Source of the DNA: Phaseolus vulgaris
Taxonomy: Eukaryota > Streptophyta > Magnoliopsida > Fabales > Fabaceae
Length of the DNA stretch: 64,000 bases
Direction: 5' to 3'
Assembly (NCBI RefSeq): GCF_000499845.2
Contig: NC_023756.2
Span: 40,607,393 to 40,671,392, forward strand
Shown: positions 1-11,514 of the stretch, piece by piece
Layout: the number at the start of each line of letters is the position of its first letter
Numbering within the stretch: position 1 is the first letter of the stretch
Position numbers and translations under genes: made by a program
The notes under the pieces: generated by a model
The model's database searches: none
The model's input: the letters and a program-made list of their open reading frames with translations, nothing else
What the model was told of the DNA's origin: nothing

Positions 1-141
1 AAAATGAGATATATAGTAATTTGGACTTATGAGAGAAATAAAAGAAAATTAATTTTTGTAATTTAAAATTAATTAATATAGAAATTAATTTGTACAAAAG
101 TTCTCGTACAATTTATTTAAACTTATTTTAACATTGCAAAC

Positions 142-600
142 CTATGTATCATGGACACTGACACGACATGGATACGGACACAGACACAGAGATACGTATA
201 ATCTCTAAAATGTAAGACATGAGAACACGAATCTATATATTATATAATTTTGAATTTTGAATTATATAAATTGAAAATAAATATTTATGTGTAAAAATAT
301 GTTTCAAATTTTTTTGGGAGCAGGAAGATATTTTTCATGACTGGTTCAAAAGAATTTGTTCTTTATTTTTATAATCATAATAAAAATTTATACAATAAAT
401 TTGAATTTTAAGAAAATTATTGTATTTATACCTTTTAAAATTGTGTTAAAACCGTGCTAGAATTTTAAAAAATTCAACAAATATTTTTTGAATTGAACAC
501 TTCACCGATAAGTGTCCGACGAGTGTCTTACGAGTGTCAACACCGATACGTGTGTCCGACACGGATATGTCCATTTAAGAGAAGTGTCTGAACCTCATAG
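142..600. mobile_element. Small TIR element (MITE-like), unit A only
   Basis: The paralogous sequence at about 21600-21620 reads straight through where this ~460-bp block sits, so the block is an insertion in unit A. Its ends are imperfect inverted repeats of the form CTATG, seven bases, GACAC, and both ends are rich in GACAC/GTGTC words. Flanks on both sides contain GCAA, but a clean target-site duplication cannot be defined. It has no reading frame. It may be a Mutator-type or other MITE; the superfamily is not settled. Confidence 0.5.
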
Positions 601-1200
601 CAACAAATTATTTAATGCAAAAATAATTAGACTAATTGTATAATTAAAATTTAATAAGATTAATCAAATAATGTACCCTCATTTCATCTTTATATTGTAC
701 TCTTCTTTTTTATTTTTTTAATATTCTGGAGTAATTTTTTTCGTTTTTCATTTATTATCGAAATGTGGTTGGTTTGGAAAAAATTACGTGATTGAAAAAT
801 CATTTAATATGACATAATTTTATTGTGAAGAAGTTAGGACACTTTAATATGATTTTTTGACCATATTAAAAATAAAGTCGTGTCAAGATAACATAACTTT
901 GGTATTAAGTACAAAGTCGTGCAAACCTTAACACAATTTTGAACATCAGCGATTTTCTTAGGTTACAACACAACTTCAACTTACTATTTTTTAAAATAAA
1001 TTTGTTTTAAGAAAAATCAAAATAATTAATTAAATTATTAATTTGATAAATTTATCAAATTTAAAAAAAAATATTATCTTTTAATTGAAAAAATAATTAA
1101 AAAATGGTATTAAAATCTCAACCCTAATAAAAAAAAGTAAACTAAAATCTAGTTGCAAAAAACTAGATAAACCAAACCTACTATAACCATAGACTGTACA
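601..1200. other. AT-rich flank, no gene
   Basis: AT-rich DNA with many stops in all frames, matching 21605-22190 in unit B with small indels. No gene, RNA or mobile-element terminus was seen. Confidence 0.6.
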
Positions 1201-2619
1201 TGAAGGTACTGGAAAGCTTACTCTTTAACTCTTTGTAATATTGAGGTACCCGAAGTGAAATTCTCTGTAAAAAATTTAAAAATTTAATGAAGTTTCAGGT
1301 CTTTGATATTGATAAATTTAAGTATTTTTAATTGAATTTTTATTAAATTTGTTGATCAATTGGATACTATTTTTTTTTTTCAATTAAGTTCCTGTTATTT
1401 AATTTTTTTTAATTGAGTGATGTAACTATTATCTTGTCTCATAACCTTGTTTAGTTGTCTTATTTTGTGTTAATATTAATTGATGTAGTTTTGTAAGTGA
1501 TAAGGAAAGTAAAATGAAAACTTGAATACAATTTGAAGAGATAGTAGAACAAGCGTAATGTTAAACAAAAGAGCAAGCATTGGGTTGGAGTTGCAAGTGA
1601 AGACATCCAATAATGAAGCCTATTTGTGTGACATTCAATAACAGGTGGGTTTTAGTGCTTTTCTTTAAAACAATAACGAACAACTTTTTTGGATGTGATT
1701 GAAAAGAAATTGAAAACGAGACTCTACGGATGGAGGTAAACAAAAAAAAAATAATAAAAAAATAAAACCTAAATATGGTGTTAGCAAGGATAACATTGGA
1801 GATGCGTGTGAAGGTATAGAAGGATAAAAAACTTACAACCAATTTTCTTATAACCCTTATTTTATCATTATTGTTTTGTTGTTCGGTCACACACTTGTTA
1901 GGTCACACACTTGTTATGTAGTCTCCCAACATTGTATTTAGATTTTTCTTTTGCTTTCGTTTTCGTTTATCCTCGTCCAACAATAAAATATGTATGTTAT
2001 GTTAATCACAAAACTACATTGTTTAATATTACTACAAAATAACATGTGGAGACAACTAAGTAAAGTAACGGGTCAAGATAACAACCACACCACCCATTTA
2101 ACAGAAAAATTAAATAGAAGAGACTCAATTGAAAAATATAAATTTTTTGAGTACTAATAGACGAAGAAAATTGAATAGGGACTCAATTTGAAAATACAAA
2201 AAATTATTAAGGACTTGAAATAATTAAGTATTTTCTTAATAATGAAAGAAACATTATTCAACAAAATCAAATACCAATAAGCAAGTAAAGTAGCATATCA
2301 ACTAAAGAGGTTATTTCTAATATTGTATGAATGCTAAATATACAAAATTAATGAGTAAACCTCTACTTTGATTTTTGAGATATGTAAACGTTTAGCCTTA
2401 TTTGATTGGTGGAATCTCTTTACTTTTAGTCTTTTCTCACATCAACTTCGACATTAGGGATTGAACTAAATGATGTTTCTGAAAAGTAAATATTTTATGA
2501 AGTTAGAAACTATAGTAGTGATCAATTGTAAAATATTAAGAACTTATGAAAGATAACACATTGTATTAATCTTACGTACTAGGATTAAAGTATTTATGAT
2601 TCTTTTATTAGTTTGGAAC
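1201..2619 (-). pseudogene. Relic of a third CYP71-type P450: intron and 40 nt of exon 1
   Basis: Read on the minus strand, positions 2580-2619 match the last ~40 nt of exon 1 of the intact P450 genes (15916-15955 and 43093-43132), followed by a recognisable splice donor at 2571-2579. The following ~1.3 kb aligns patchily with the P450 intron; shared stretches include the segment around 2320-2560, which matches 42750-43050 in the intron of gene B. Exon 2 is absent: the sequence near 1200 jumps from left flank directly into intron-like DNA, whereas unit B keeps an exon 2 fragment. The exon 1 homology stops exactly where a gypsy LTR begins (2620). This is a dead gene; the direct sign is truncation on both sides. 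Confidence 0.7.
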
Positions 2620-3786
2620 TGATAAGTGCCATAATTCAGCATTATTTCATACAAAAAAGATAGATACTTATAAATTTTAATTGATAAAATAGTTATAATT
2701 CAACCTCTAATTTAGGAATATGAATTATTTTACATAATTTTGATTATAAGATGAATGTGAACGATTTATTCTCAAATTGTGTTAATTTCACGATTTTAGG
2801 GGAAAATAGAGATAAAAAGGCTAAAGAAGAATGAACAAGTTAAAGACAAGATGAAAAGATAAAGTTGGAACATTGAAAACTCACTCATACTCGCTCAAAC
2901 TTGACCAATGATCGCTTAAGCGAGTTCACTCCCCTGAAGTTGAGTTTTTTCTCGTAAAACCTGCTTAAGTAATATCTCACTTAAGCGAGATGTTCACTTA
3001 GCCCAAACCCAATTAGGTTAAATAGAAGGTGTGAGACATAACCCTATATATCATTGGGAGGATGTGGAGAGATACAAAACCCTAGAGGAGGCACCCGTTA
3101 AGGGGAAATATCTCAGATCTTCTTTTCTTGCTTTCAATGCTTGTAATGACCAACATAATTGACTAATTCTTCCCTTTGGATTGAGAGTAACCTGTTCAAA
3201 CTCATGTATTGAAGTGATATTTATTTATAATATTATGTTTTTGATTAATGATTGATATTGTCATTTTATTATTAAAGTTTGAATCTTGATTCATGATTAT
3301 GATCCTTAGATTTTTCTGGAAAGTACTTCTAAGCATCTGACCTAAATGATAATGCTTAACATATTTGAATGATAGGAATAGATTTGAAATGTTAATTGCT
3401 TTATAACATTTGTTCGTAATGATAAAGAGTTTTTATAAATATGCGAGGAATCGATATTTAGGAAACTATCTTAATAATTTTGTATGCGATGAATCAATAT
3501 GAATGATTTTTATATATGCATTAATGTCAATCAAGATGAAATGTTATATGTTTTTTTTTTATTAAGAATACACATGAGTGAGAATGATGAACCCCAATCC
3601 TAATTTTAGCAATTGACTCATCCAAATCATTTATTTGCTTTTATTAAATTTCTTACAAATTCATCATACAAACAACCTTTCCAACAAACTTTTGCACATT
3701 ATTTTATATTTAGTGAATATTATACTTGAGATTTTAGAATTGTTTACTACTTCTAACTCAATACACTTGTCGTAAAATAGTGATCA
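2620..3786 (+). mobile_element. Athila/Tat-like Ty3-gypsy LTR
   Basis: The block begins TGATAAGTGCC, a start I associate with plant Athila-type LTRs, and ends ...GTGATCA seven bases or fewer before a primer-binding site. It lies immediately after the last base of P450 exon 1 homology, so the retroelement inserted into that exon. It contains AAGCGAG/CGCTTAAGCGAG inverted motifs around 2885-2995. No second LTR and no gag-pol follow, so only the left end of the element survives. A truncated copy occurs in unit B at 28642-29690. Confidence 0.65.
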
Positions 3787-3792
3787 AGTTTT

Positions 3793-3811
3793 TGGCGTGG
3801 TTTTCGGGGGA
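3793..3811 (+). promoter_or_regulatory. Gypsy primer-binding site (tRNA-Asp type, degraded)
   Basis: TGGCGTGGTTTTCGGGGGA resembles the TGGCGCCGTTGCCGGGGA site used by Athila/Tat elements, with several substitutions. Its place, a few bases after the LTR end, supports the LTR call. The matching region is deleted in unit B. Confidence 0.6.
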
Positions 3812-3955
3812 TAGTTTTAATTTTAGAGTACAAATTCATAAATATTATGAATATTTTAAATGTTTATTGTGTTTTAATTTTTATTTTATTTTATTTTCTG
3901 ATTTGTTTTAAATTTTATTATTTCAAAATTTTATTATTATTTTTTATTATCACTA
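3812..3955 (+). other. Remnant of gypsy leader
   Basis: AT-rich sequence following the primer-binding site, with no gag start or reading frame. It ends abruptly near 3955, where an unrelated repeat begins. Confidence 0.4.
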
Positions 3956-6060
3956 GTGTTCTAACCAACTTGAGGTCGGTCGGAATTCGAGTGAGCTCCT
4001 AGTGGTCTCCCTTCAAACTCTAGTTATTCAACCTTCTGGAACGAGTGGGGCTCTACCTGCGATGACACTTCGACGCTCAAGTCAGTAAAATCATAAAATA
4101 TAATGAGTATAATATAAAATAGGAGTTGAGAGTACTCCCTGTGTTGTTTATTAAATTAGATATGAGATGATCCTTTCTGTATAGTGTAATCTAATATATA
4201 TAAATTGAATTGTAACCTCTTCACCTTTAGTCATGATTATGTCTTAATTGAGTGATTAAGGCTAATTGATTGAAATCCCTTGATTTGTGGTCCCTCATAA
4301 CGTTAGATACATAGGTCAGGAAACAACCATAAATGACCAACTATCGAGCCAATCCCATGACCTAACATGCCCCCCAGCCTCAGGCGTAGGCCAATGAGGC
4401 AATTGTGAGTTTGAAGGTCGAAAGATGAGCCATTTGTTATATTCCATCGGGTCAGGCCCATGACTTAACATGTCCCTCAGCCTCAAGTGTAGGCCAATGA
4501 GGTTAATAAGCTCATAGCCTTTATTTACATAGATCGGTATCAAATCCATTTCACCACATGATTAGGCTAGACACTTCTTTTACCTGCAATAGATATAATT
4601 TAAAACTTACAAACTAGAACGAGTGAGATCGGCATCCCCTTCCTAAACTGGAAGGATCGTTGTTGCCATTTTCTTCATCTGATAGATCGCCATTTCTTTC
4701 ACATGAAAAAAATATAATAATTTTTTTTGTACCTTATCAGGCTCAACACCATGATCAACATGAATTTTATTTGAATCAAGCGTCTAGCTTGACACCATGA
4801 TCAACATAAATTTTATTTGGACCAAGCGTGATGGCATTGAGCTCTTCTCTTTTGTGATTTTTGGGTGGTGGCGGAAGCTTGGACGGATTGAAGGTGGATC
4901 AAGGCCCTCCTAGGAGGTGTGGTGGCCTTGTAGGTGCAGGAAGAGTAGGGATGTGAGGGAGGTTCGGTCAACCCTCTTTGGTAGGTGAAAGGGTTGAAGA
5001 TCAATGACCTAAATCTAGAGAGATTGTAGGCAAAGGGAGTATGTATGGCTCAAGTTTGGCAACATAACAATACTCAAATTAATCTTGGATTTACATGAGG
5101 TAGGCTCCTCCTTAAATAGCTTTGGAGGACCTGAAATGCAAATGTAAATGAAGAGGAAATGCTAGCCAAATTACATGCAAATGTGAGCACATGGGAGCAC
5201 ATGGGAAATGTGGTGCCTAAATGGAGGTAGGTTCTAGAATCCTTCCTTGTGTGGTTGGTCTAGAACTTACGCCCATTAGGTCTAGATAATTGGGCCGGTC
5301 CTAAGTTTACTTAGAAATGGATATTTCTAATTAAACTTAGGTTTAGCCTTTTAAGTACCACTTTGCATGTTTCATCATATTTACAAAAAGATTTAAACTA
5401 TGCTACTTTGACTAGAAAAGTAAGAAGAATTATCACACACTAGAGTCTATGACATGTAAAAATGTGTCCTCTTGACCCCTCTTTGACTATGACTCTAGTG
5501 GTTGCCTAAATGTAGCATTTTAGTGGCCTTTCAATGGGTTGGTGCTGGGGCGTCTTCTATCAAAGCGTCTAGCTTGGCACTATGTCCTTTCATGGTTTTA
5601 CTCGACAGAGCGCCTCGCTCGGCACCATGCCCATCATGGTTTTATTCGACCAAGCGTCGAGCTTGGCACCATGTCCTTTCATGGTTTTACTCGACTGACT
5701 CGCTCAGCACCATGCATCATGGTTTTATTCGACCAAGCGCCGAGCTTGGCACCATGTCCTTTCATGGTTTTACTCGACTGAGTGCCTCACTCGGCACCAT
5801 GCCCATCATGGTTTTATTCGATCGAGCGCCTCGCTAGGCACCATGTCCATCATGATTTTATTTGACCGAGCGCCTAGCTCAACACCATGCCCATCATGGT
5901 TTTACTCGATCGAGCATCAAGCTCGGCACCATGACCTTCATGGTTTTATTGGACCGAGCATCTAGCTCAGCACCATGACCTTCATGGTTTTATTGGATCG
6001 AACATCTAGCTTGGCACCATGGAGGGTGAACACTAGTCCATGATCTTTTCTTCAGATGAA
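3956..6060. repeat. Unclassified interspersed repeat containing a minisatellite
   Basis: This ~2.1-kb block is less AT-rich than its surroundings and is also present at about 29690-31795. It includes a pair of near-identical segments around 4365-4400 and 4460-4505 (gccccccagcctcaggcg type words) and a long tandem array at its right end. The sequence style (ctacctgcgatgacac, gctcaagtcagta) is one I recognise as a widespread plant repeat, but I cannot name its class. Reading frames in it are short and repeat-driven; no protein domain was seen. Confidence 0.45.
5535..6025. repeat. Minisatellite, about 45-bp period
   Basis: About eleven imperfect units of 40-46 bp, each containing ATGGTTTTA[C/T]TCGA, a short palindromic core of the GAGCGCCTCGCTC or AGCGCCGAGCTT type, and GGCACCATG. 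Units alternate between a CCTTTCATGG and a CCCATCATGG version, suggesting a higher-order ~90-bp period in part of the array. Open frames across it are a by-product of the period and the GC content. The paralogous array is at 31290-31765. Confidence 0.85.
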
Positions 6061-7286
6061 TAAACCAAAGTTGATCACCTACAAATTCCAAACTTGTATA
6101 ACATGTAGTATATTAAATAAGCAATCTTATTTTCAATCAAGATAAATTTCAAATAAATCAAATTGTACCAAACACAAAGTAGACAAATCCGTAGAAATTT
6201 TACAAATACTTAATTAGTTGTAATAAAAACATAGATTACCCATATGCTTAGTATAAGTCTCCTATCCAATAATTTAGAAACAACTAGATGAATACTCTCC
6301 AATAGAATGGTCACGGTAAGAGAAAATGTTCAAAACACTTAAACATTCTATATTTTTTGTTAACTGCTATCTTTAATTCTTGAATTTCAACATTTTAATT
6401 TAATAAAATTTCTATAAAATGAATTTCCAAAATTTATGAGATTCATTATTATCTTTTGTTGGTCAAAATATATTTAATAATGAAACAACATAATCCATCA
6501 TCAATGCAAAATCTTATGACCCATTAGTGCAATGTGCCTACCCATTAATTTTGGTATGCCAAAATAAAGTGAATTAATATTATATGCATTCTCACTTAAG
6601 ATAAGAATTATTAGAATAAATAAACTTGATATAAATTTGAACCTTCATCATTATTTTTCACTCTTTCACTTACTTCTATACTCTTTCTTAACAAAAACGT
6701 TATTGTAATATAGCGATTTTTTTATAACAAAATGTGACATAATCTTAAAAGCTTTAAAAATAAAAAGGTAGTGATGAATGAGTAAGTTGTATAGGTAAAT
6801 AACCAAAACATTTATTTTTAATTTTATTTATTTATTTTTAAATCTGTTATAAAATAAAATAATATTCAGAAAAAGATCATAATAAGTTTTCTAATGTATA
6901 TACAACATAAAAGATAATTTTATAGTAAAAGAAATTTACCTTAATAACAATAATAAAAACATATTTAAAAACTTGTAAACATCTTCATATACTTCTACGG
7001 TTTTACTTTTCATCAATTTTGAAATCTTAAAAAGTTCGCCGTGTATATAGATTATATTAATGGAAAACTATTGAATGATATTGTAACATTTAGGAAAATT
7101 GATAGACACCATATGAGCAACATAATATTTCTTCTAGTTTTTCATAAACACCTCTTAAATATTTTAACAAAATAAAATCCAACACAAGAAAAATTCAACC
7201 AATAAATAATAATATTCATTTCAGAATATTAAAAAAATTCTTAAAATTCAGAAAAAAATATTAGAGGTTGCGAAGGCAAGTAAACT
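6061..7286. other. AT-rich intergenic DNA, no gene
   Basis: Shared with 31796-33030 in unit B at high similarity. No open frame with a recognisable domain, no RNA and no element terminus seen before the CACTA element at 7287. Confidence 0.6.
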
Positions 7287-9040
7287 CACTAGTGCAGAAA
7301 TGTAAAACAAATGCGGCTATTTTAAATTTACAAATGCGGTCATAGAACCGCATTTGATCAGCACGCATTCGTAAATTTGGCATTTACAAATGCGGTCATA
7401 GGACCGCATTCATAAATCACATTTACAAATGCGGTTACTTAAAATAACCGCATTTGTATATTATTCTGAATGAGGGATAAGGGTTAGGGGTTTAGGATTT
7501 ATGAATGCGGTTTTGGTAAAAACCGCATTCATAAATCACATTTACAAATGCGGTCATTTACCAAGACCGCATTTGTAAATAGTGAATTAGGACATGCATG
7601 TATCTTTTTGTACTCCACACCCATTGGACAAAGAATCTTTTTGGCCTCGTAATTACGATTAGGTAGACTATTTCCCTCTGGAAGCATATCCTTCAACAGC
7701 TGGAGCAATTCCGTGAAGCTTTTATCAGTCCATCCGTTTATTGCCTTCAAATTCATCAATCTTAACACCGCCGACAACCGTGTGAAGTTAGTTGATCCAG
7801 GATACAAAGGAGTCTCTGCATCTTTTGACATACTTTCATATCTATGCGCTTTTGCAAAACACTCAGCTCCCACATCACGAATCATGTCCTCCAATCGATC
7901 ATCATCTCCATCATCGTGTACTGCTTCATCCATGGTAGAACCCACATATTCTTCAGTTACGGAAACACGTGGTAAATTTAATAATTCACCATGCCATGTC
8001 CAAGTTGTATAAGATCGAAGAAACCCATCACATAGCAGGTGTTCCCTCATGATATTCACATCCAGTATCCTTCCATTCAAACAGTTAACGCACGGACACC
8101 TGATCTTTGCTCCATCATGACCACTAATAATCGCGTTATGCTGCGCAAATTGTATAAATTCCTCTACTCCCCTTTCGTACTCATCACTTATACGAATAAC
8201 ATTAATCCAACCTCGATCCATTATATATTCTGGAATAGTTAGGATTTTCTAATAATTAGTATTCTATTCTATCTCACACATTTGCCGAGGGTCGAACATC
8301 CCCGGACTCAATCCAAACACGATAATTCTATTCTAAAAGTAACAATAACTAACATAACATAAAACTTTTATTAAAATGTAATTAACAACTAACTAAATAT
8401 ATATATATATATATATAATATAAATTTAAGAAAATACAAATTATATAATACAAATTTATATATAATAATATATAAATTAATTGTTTCCGTAACTAATTTA
8501 TTAAATTATATATAAATTATAATAAACAAAAATTCAAAATACACAGAAATATATAAATTATTAGTTATTAGTTATAAATTCCAAGTTGTATTAGTTATTA
8601 ATTAAATATATATTATAATACAAAAAAATAAAAATTCAAAATATTAAATAAAAATTCAAAATATTAAATATAAATTCAAAATATTAAATATAAATTCAAA
8701 ATATTAAATATAAATTCAAAATATTAAATAAATATTAAATACAAAACCAACCTTTCCGTCGTGAAGAAGCTTGATGGTGATCGAAGTGGAAGACAAAGGC
8801 GAAGGCGGCGGCGGAAGCTGTGGCGGTGGCGGAGCAGGAAAACAGCAGCGAACACTAATGGAACAGTAACCTAAGTGCCACAAACGAAGTAAGGAAACGA
8901 AAATGACAATGGCAACAAAGTGAATAATGAATGATGCGAAAACGAAAACGAAAACGAATGAGTGAAACTGAAACTTACAAAACGCAGAGAGAAGAAACTG
9001 AACTGAGCGCAAAACGTTGAAACGAAGAGCGGAGAAGAGG

Positions 9041-9071
<31 letters not shown>

Positions 9072-9300
9072 AACTAGTGGCGCGCTTCAAATTTTTAGGG
9101 TAAAATTGTTTTACAAATGCGGTTGTAGGGTAAGACCGCATTTGTAAATCAATTCAAATGATTTACAAATGCGGTCTTACCCTACAACCGCATTTGTAAA
9201 ACAATTTAATTTCAAAAATACCACCGCGTTTTTTACAAATGCGTTTAAGCGCAAAGCCGCACTAAATAAAGGGTCGTTGTTTTACATTTCTGCACTAGTG
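7287..9300 (-). mobile_element. Complete non-autonomous CACTA (En/Spm) DNA transposon
   Basis: The left end starts CACTAGTGCAGAAATGTAAA and the right end is its inverted complement; the perfect terminal inverted repeat is about 24 bp. The element is flanked by the 3-bp target duplication ACT (7284-7286 and 9301-9303), as expected for CACTA elements. Unit B has the uninterrupted target at about 33025-33045. Both subterminal regions carry repeated ACAAATGCGGT words in both orientations (7320-7460 and 7540-7575; 9110-9245), the usual transposase-binding arrangement. The 2014-bp length and a truncated transposase frame indicate a deletion derivative. AT-rich tandem copies of a ~20-bp ttcaaaatattaaatataaa-like word occupy 8635-8735. 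Confidence 0.95.
7529..8221 (-). CDS. CACTA transposase, N-terminal fragment (230 aa)
   Basis: The protein starts MDRGWI and residues 1-75 follow the transposase-associated domain of plant CACTA elements: an EEFIQFA helix, a cysteine cluster (C42, C44, C47) in IRCPCVNC, then HLLCDGF and a YTTWTWHGE block. Residues ~140-215 match the linker seen in these transposases, with LRLMNLKAINGW, LLQLLKDMLPEG and KKILCPMGVEYKKIHACPN. The DDE catalytic domain, expected next, is missing: the frame runs into the subterminal repeats and stops. It therefore cannot catalyse transposition; at most it would be a DNA-binding remnant. The start is the first Met, which matches the family start. Confidence 0.8.
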   Translation of the reverse strand: MDRGWINVIRISDEYERGVEEFIQFAQHNAIISGHDGAKIRCPCVNCLNGRILDVNIMREHLLCDGFLRSYTTWTWHGELLNLPRVSVTEEYVGSTMDEAVHDDGDDDRLEDMIRDVGAECFAKAHRYESMSKDAETPLYPGSTNFTRLSAVLRLMNLKAINGWTDKSFTELLQLLKDMLPEGNSLPNRNYEAKKILCPMGVEYKKIHACPNSLFTNAVLVNDRICKCDL

Positions 9301-9303
9301 ACT

Positions 9304-10790
9304 TATGAAAATGTATTATATACACCATTGCCATCTAAAAGCCTCCCAAGAATATACCTCACCCACCTTCATACCTTGATCCATTGACAAAGAATAAAGT
9401 CTAGGAAACAAAAATTTAAGGTTAATGTTGTGTGCCCACACTTCCTCCCAAAATCTAACTTTATCCCTATGACCTACTTTCCAAACAACAACCTTTTTGA
9501 ACCACCTTTCTTCCTCTCCCTCTCCACAGACTTCAGTTAAATCCCTTTACCACCATGATTGATATTTCGACCGAGAAAGACTTTTACCTCTTTTCGAGCA
9601 ATATTTAGATATAAGGATGTCTTTCCATTTCCCTTTTTAATCACTCATTAACCGCCATTTCCATTTCGCCAAGAGAGTGCAATTGAACTTTCTTATATCT
9701 TTAATCCCCAACCCACCTTCTTCAAGGGGCTTACAAACTTTCTCCCAACTTACCCAAGGGATAGTCCTGTTATCTTTGCCCCAGGCCCAAATGAATTTCC
9801 TTTGTATACTAATTATACTACTGCACACTGAAACTGGAGCTTTAAACAAATACAAATAGAAAAGAGGTATGGTGGTAAAGATCGATTTAAGTAGGAATAT
9901 TCTTCCTGCCATAGATAAAAATCTCTCCTTCTAAGAGCTGAGTCTAGCATTTATTTTGTTGACAACAAGCTCCCAAAACTGTTTCTTCCTAGGATTACCT
10001 CCAACTTCTATCCCCAGGTATTTAAAAGGTAACCGCATGGTATTGCAATTTAAAGATTTTGCGTAGGTATTAAGGGAATTCCTGTCAACACAAATACCTG
10101 TCAATTTAGAATTATGGAAGTTGACTTTCAAACCTCATATAAGTTCGTGGCACCTAAGTATCGCCTTGATAGTGAGGATATTGGAGAAGGACTCGTCACA
10201 CAAGAATAAAGTGTGATCAGCAAATTGTAACGTACAACAATCAACACCATTTCTTCCCACCTTCATTCCTTTTAGCATATTTTGTTTTAAAGCTTGTCTC
10301 ACAAGCCCGACCAAGCCTTCAGCCACCACAAGAAATAGGAACATGGCCAAGGGATCACCCTGTCTCAGCCCCCTAGAAGGTTTGAATTCCTCCGTGGGGC
10401 TACCATTTATCAAAATTGACACAGGCGACGAAACCAGGTATCCTCTAACCCACGAAATCCATTTGCTCTGGAAGGCCAACCTATGAAGCATATCACGCAA
10501 GAAGTTCTACCTAACTAAATCATATGTCTTTTCGAAGTCCACCTTCAAACAAAGCCCAGACCTCCGATATCTCCTTACCTCTTCAACCACTTCATTAGCC
10601 ATAAGAACACTATCTAACATACCTCTACCGCTCAGAAAGGCGAACTGACAATCATCTCTGACCAGAGGTAGAACATTCATCATGCGACATGATAACACCT
10701 TAGTGATAATCTTATATAGAGCTCCTACAAGGGATATTGGTCTAAGCTGATCAAGCGATGAAGGATCTATTAATTTGGGGGACTAAAGCA
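9304..10790 (-). pseudogene. LINE (L1-type) reverse transcriptase, decayed fragment
   Basis: Frames at 10507-10698, 10135-10500, 9931-10131 and 9637-9912 together cover an L1-type reverse transcriptase: a VKVDFEKTYD-type block, NGSPTEEFKPSRGLRQGDP, LQFADHTLFL, FKYLGIEVGGNPRKKQFW and the thumb region AGRIFLLKSIFTTIPLFYLYLFKAP. Stops and frameshifts separate them. The catalytic FADD motif is FADH here (Asp to His, codon at 10213-10215), while the paralogous copy in unit B still reads FADD. The endonuclease, the 5' half of the RT and a 3' poly(A) tail are missing. The left edge is at the CACTA insertion point, the right edge at a CA-rich microsatellite. Confidence 0.85.
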
Positions 10791-10794
10791 ATGA

Positions 10795-10853
10795 AACACA
10801 CACACCCACACACCCACGCACGCACTCACACGCGCACACGCACACGCACACGC

Positions 10854-10906
<53 letters not shown>

Positions 10907-10907
10907 A
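10795..10907. repeat. CA/CACG/TA microsatellite
   Basis: About 110 bp of CACACA, CACGCA and finally TATATA. The same locus in unit B (34527-34558) is only about 30 bp, so the array has changed length since the duplication. Confidence 0.9.
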
Positions 10908-11514
10908 CAATCTTAATTAAACAAAGAGTCTTTTCGGCATTTCGTCGATACAAAACTCCTTATGTCTGGGGGTTAGTGTACTGTCCAATTAATAATATGA
11001 TTGAGAGGTTGAGAGGCTGAAAGGCCACAACTACAAGAAACTCTCGCTCTACCAAATATCATGTGATTAATAAGGATCAAAAGACTTTAATTATAAAATA
11101 GGAAAATGTAAAATAATGACTAGCCTTAATACTATATCAAGGTCCAAAGATTAAGTCCAAAATATTAAGAACAAACTCAATAAATATAAAGTACAAAAAG
11201 TAAAAGCCCAATAAGGTTGATAAAGTCCAATAAAAAGTAGCATAAATAGGTGACTTGATTAATAGTTAAGTAAAGTGTTTTTAGAGAGATTATCACTTAA
11301 TCAAATTAATTATGACTTTATCATCGAAACACCTTGCAAGTACACCCACATGTCTGAGAGAACTGAAACCAACCTGTCCGAGAGAAACAAGACTAATATG
11401 CTTGAGAGAACCAACATCCACCTGTTCGAGAGAACCAAGACCCACTTGTCAGAAGAAATCAAGAGATTGTGAAGAAGAGATCACTAAAGTATATTAGAGA
11501 ATGAAGGAGGAGGA
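10908..11514. other. Unclassified repeat-like segment
   Basis: Also present at 34559-35172. Contains a short imperfect tandem series of CTGTCCGAGAGAACC-like words between about 11345 and 11460. It looks like part of a retroelement LTR or untranslated region but has no recognisable end or protein. The short frames here are repeat artefacts. Confidence 0.35.

Noticed and set aside
1561..1890. 109-aa minus-strand frame (and the related 27575-27985)
   Set aside because: Hydrophobic, T/A-driven frame in intron-derived sequence of the dead P450; the two paralogs do not keep a common frame.
5502..5837. Plus-strand frames in the minisatellite (also 31273-31620)
   Set aside because: Repetitive peptides that follow the 45-bp period; no start context, no domain, and overlapping frames are equally open.
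5535..6025. CRISPR-like appearance of regularly spaced repeats
   Set aside because: Repeat and spacer are not separable; all positions are conserved between units, as in a minisatellite, and the organism is a plant.
8716..9141. 141-aa minus-strand frame inside the CACTA element
   Set aside because: Low-complexity: it starts in the subterminal repeat, then follows a GTGAAA hexamer run and a GGCGGC-rich stretch. No domain recognised.
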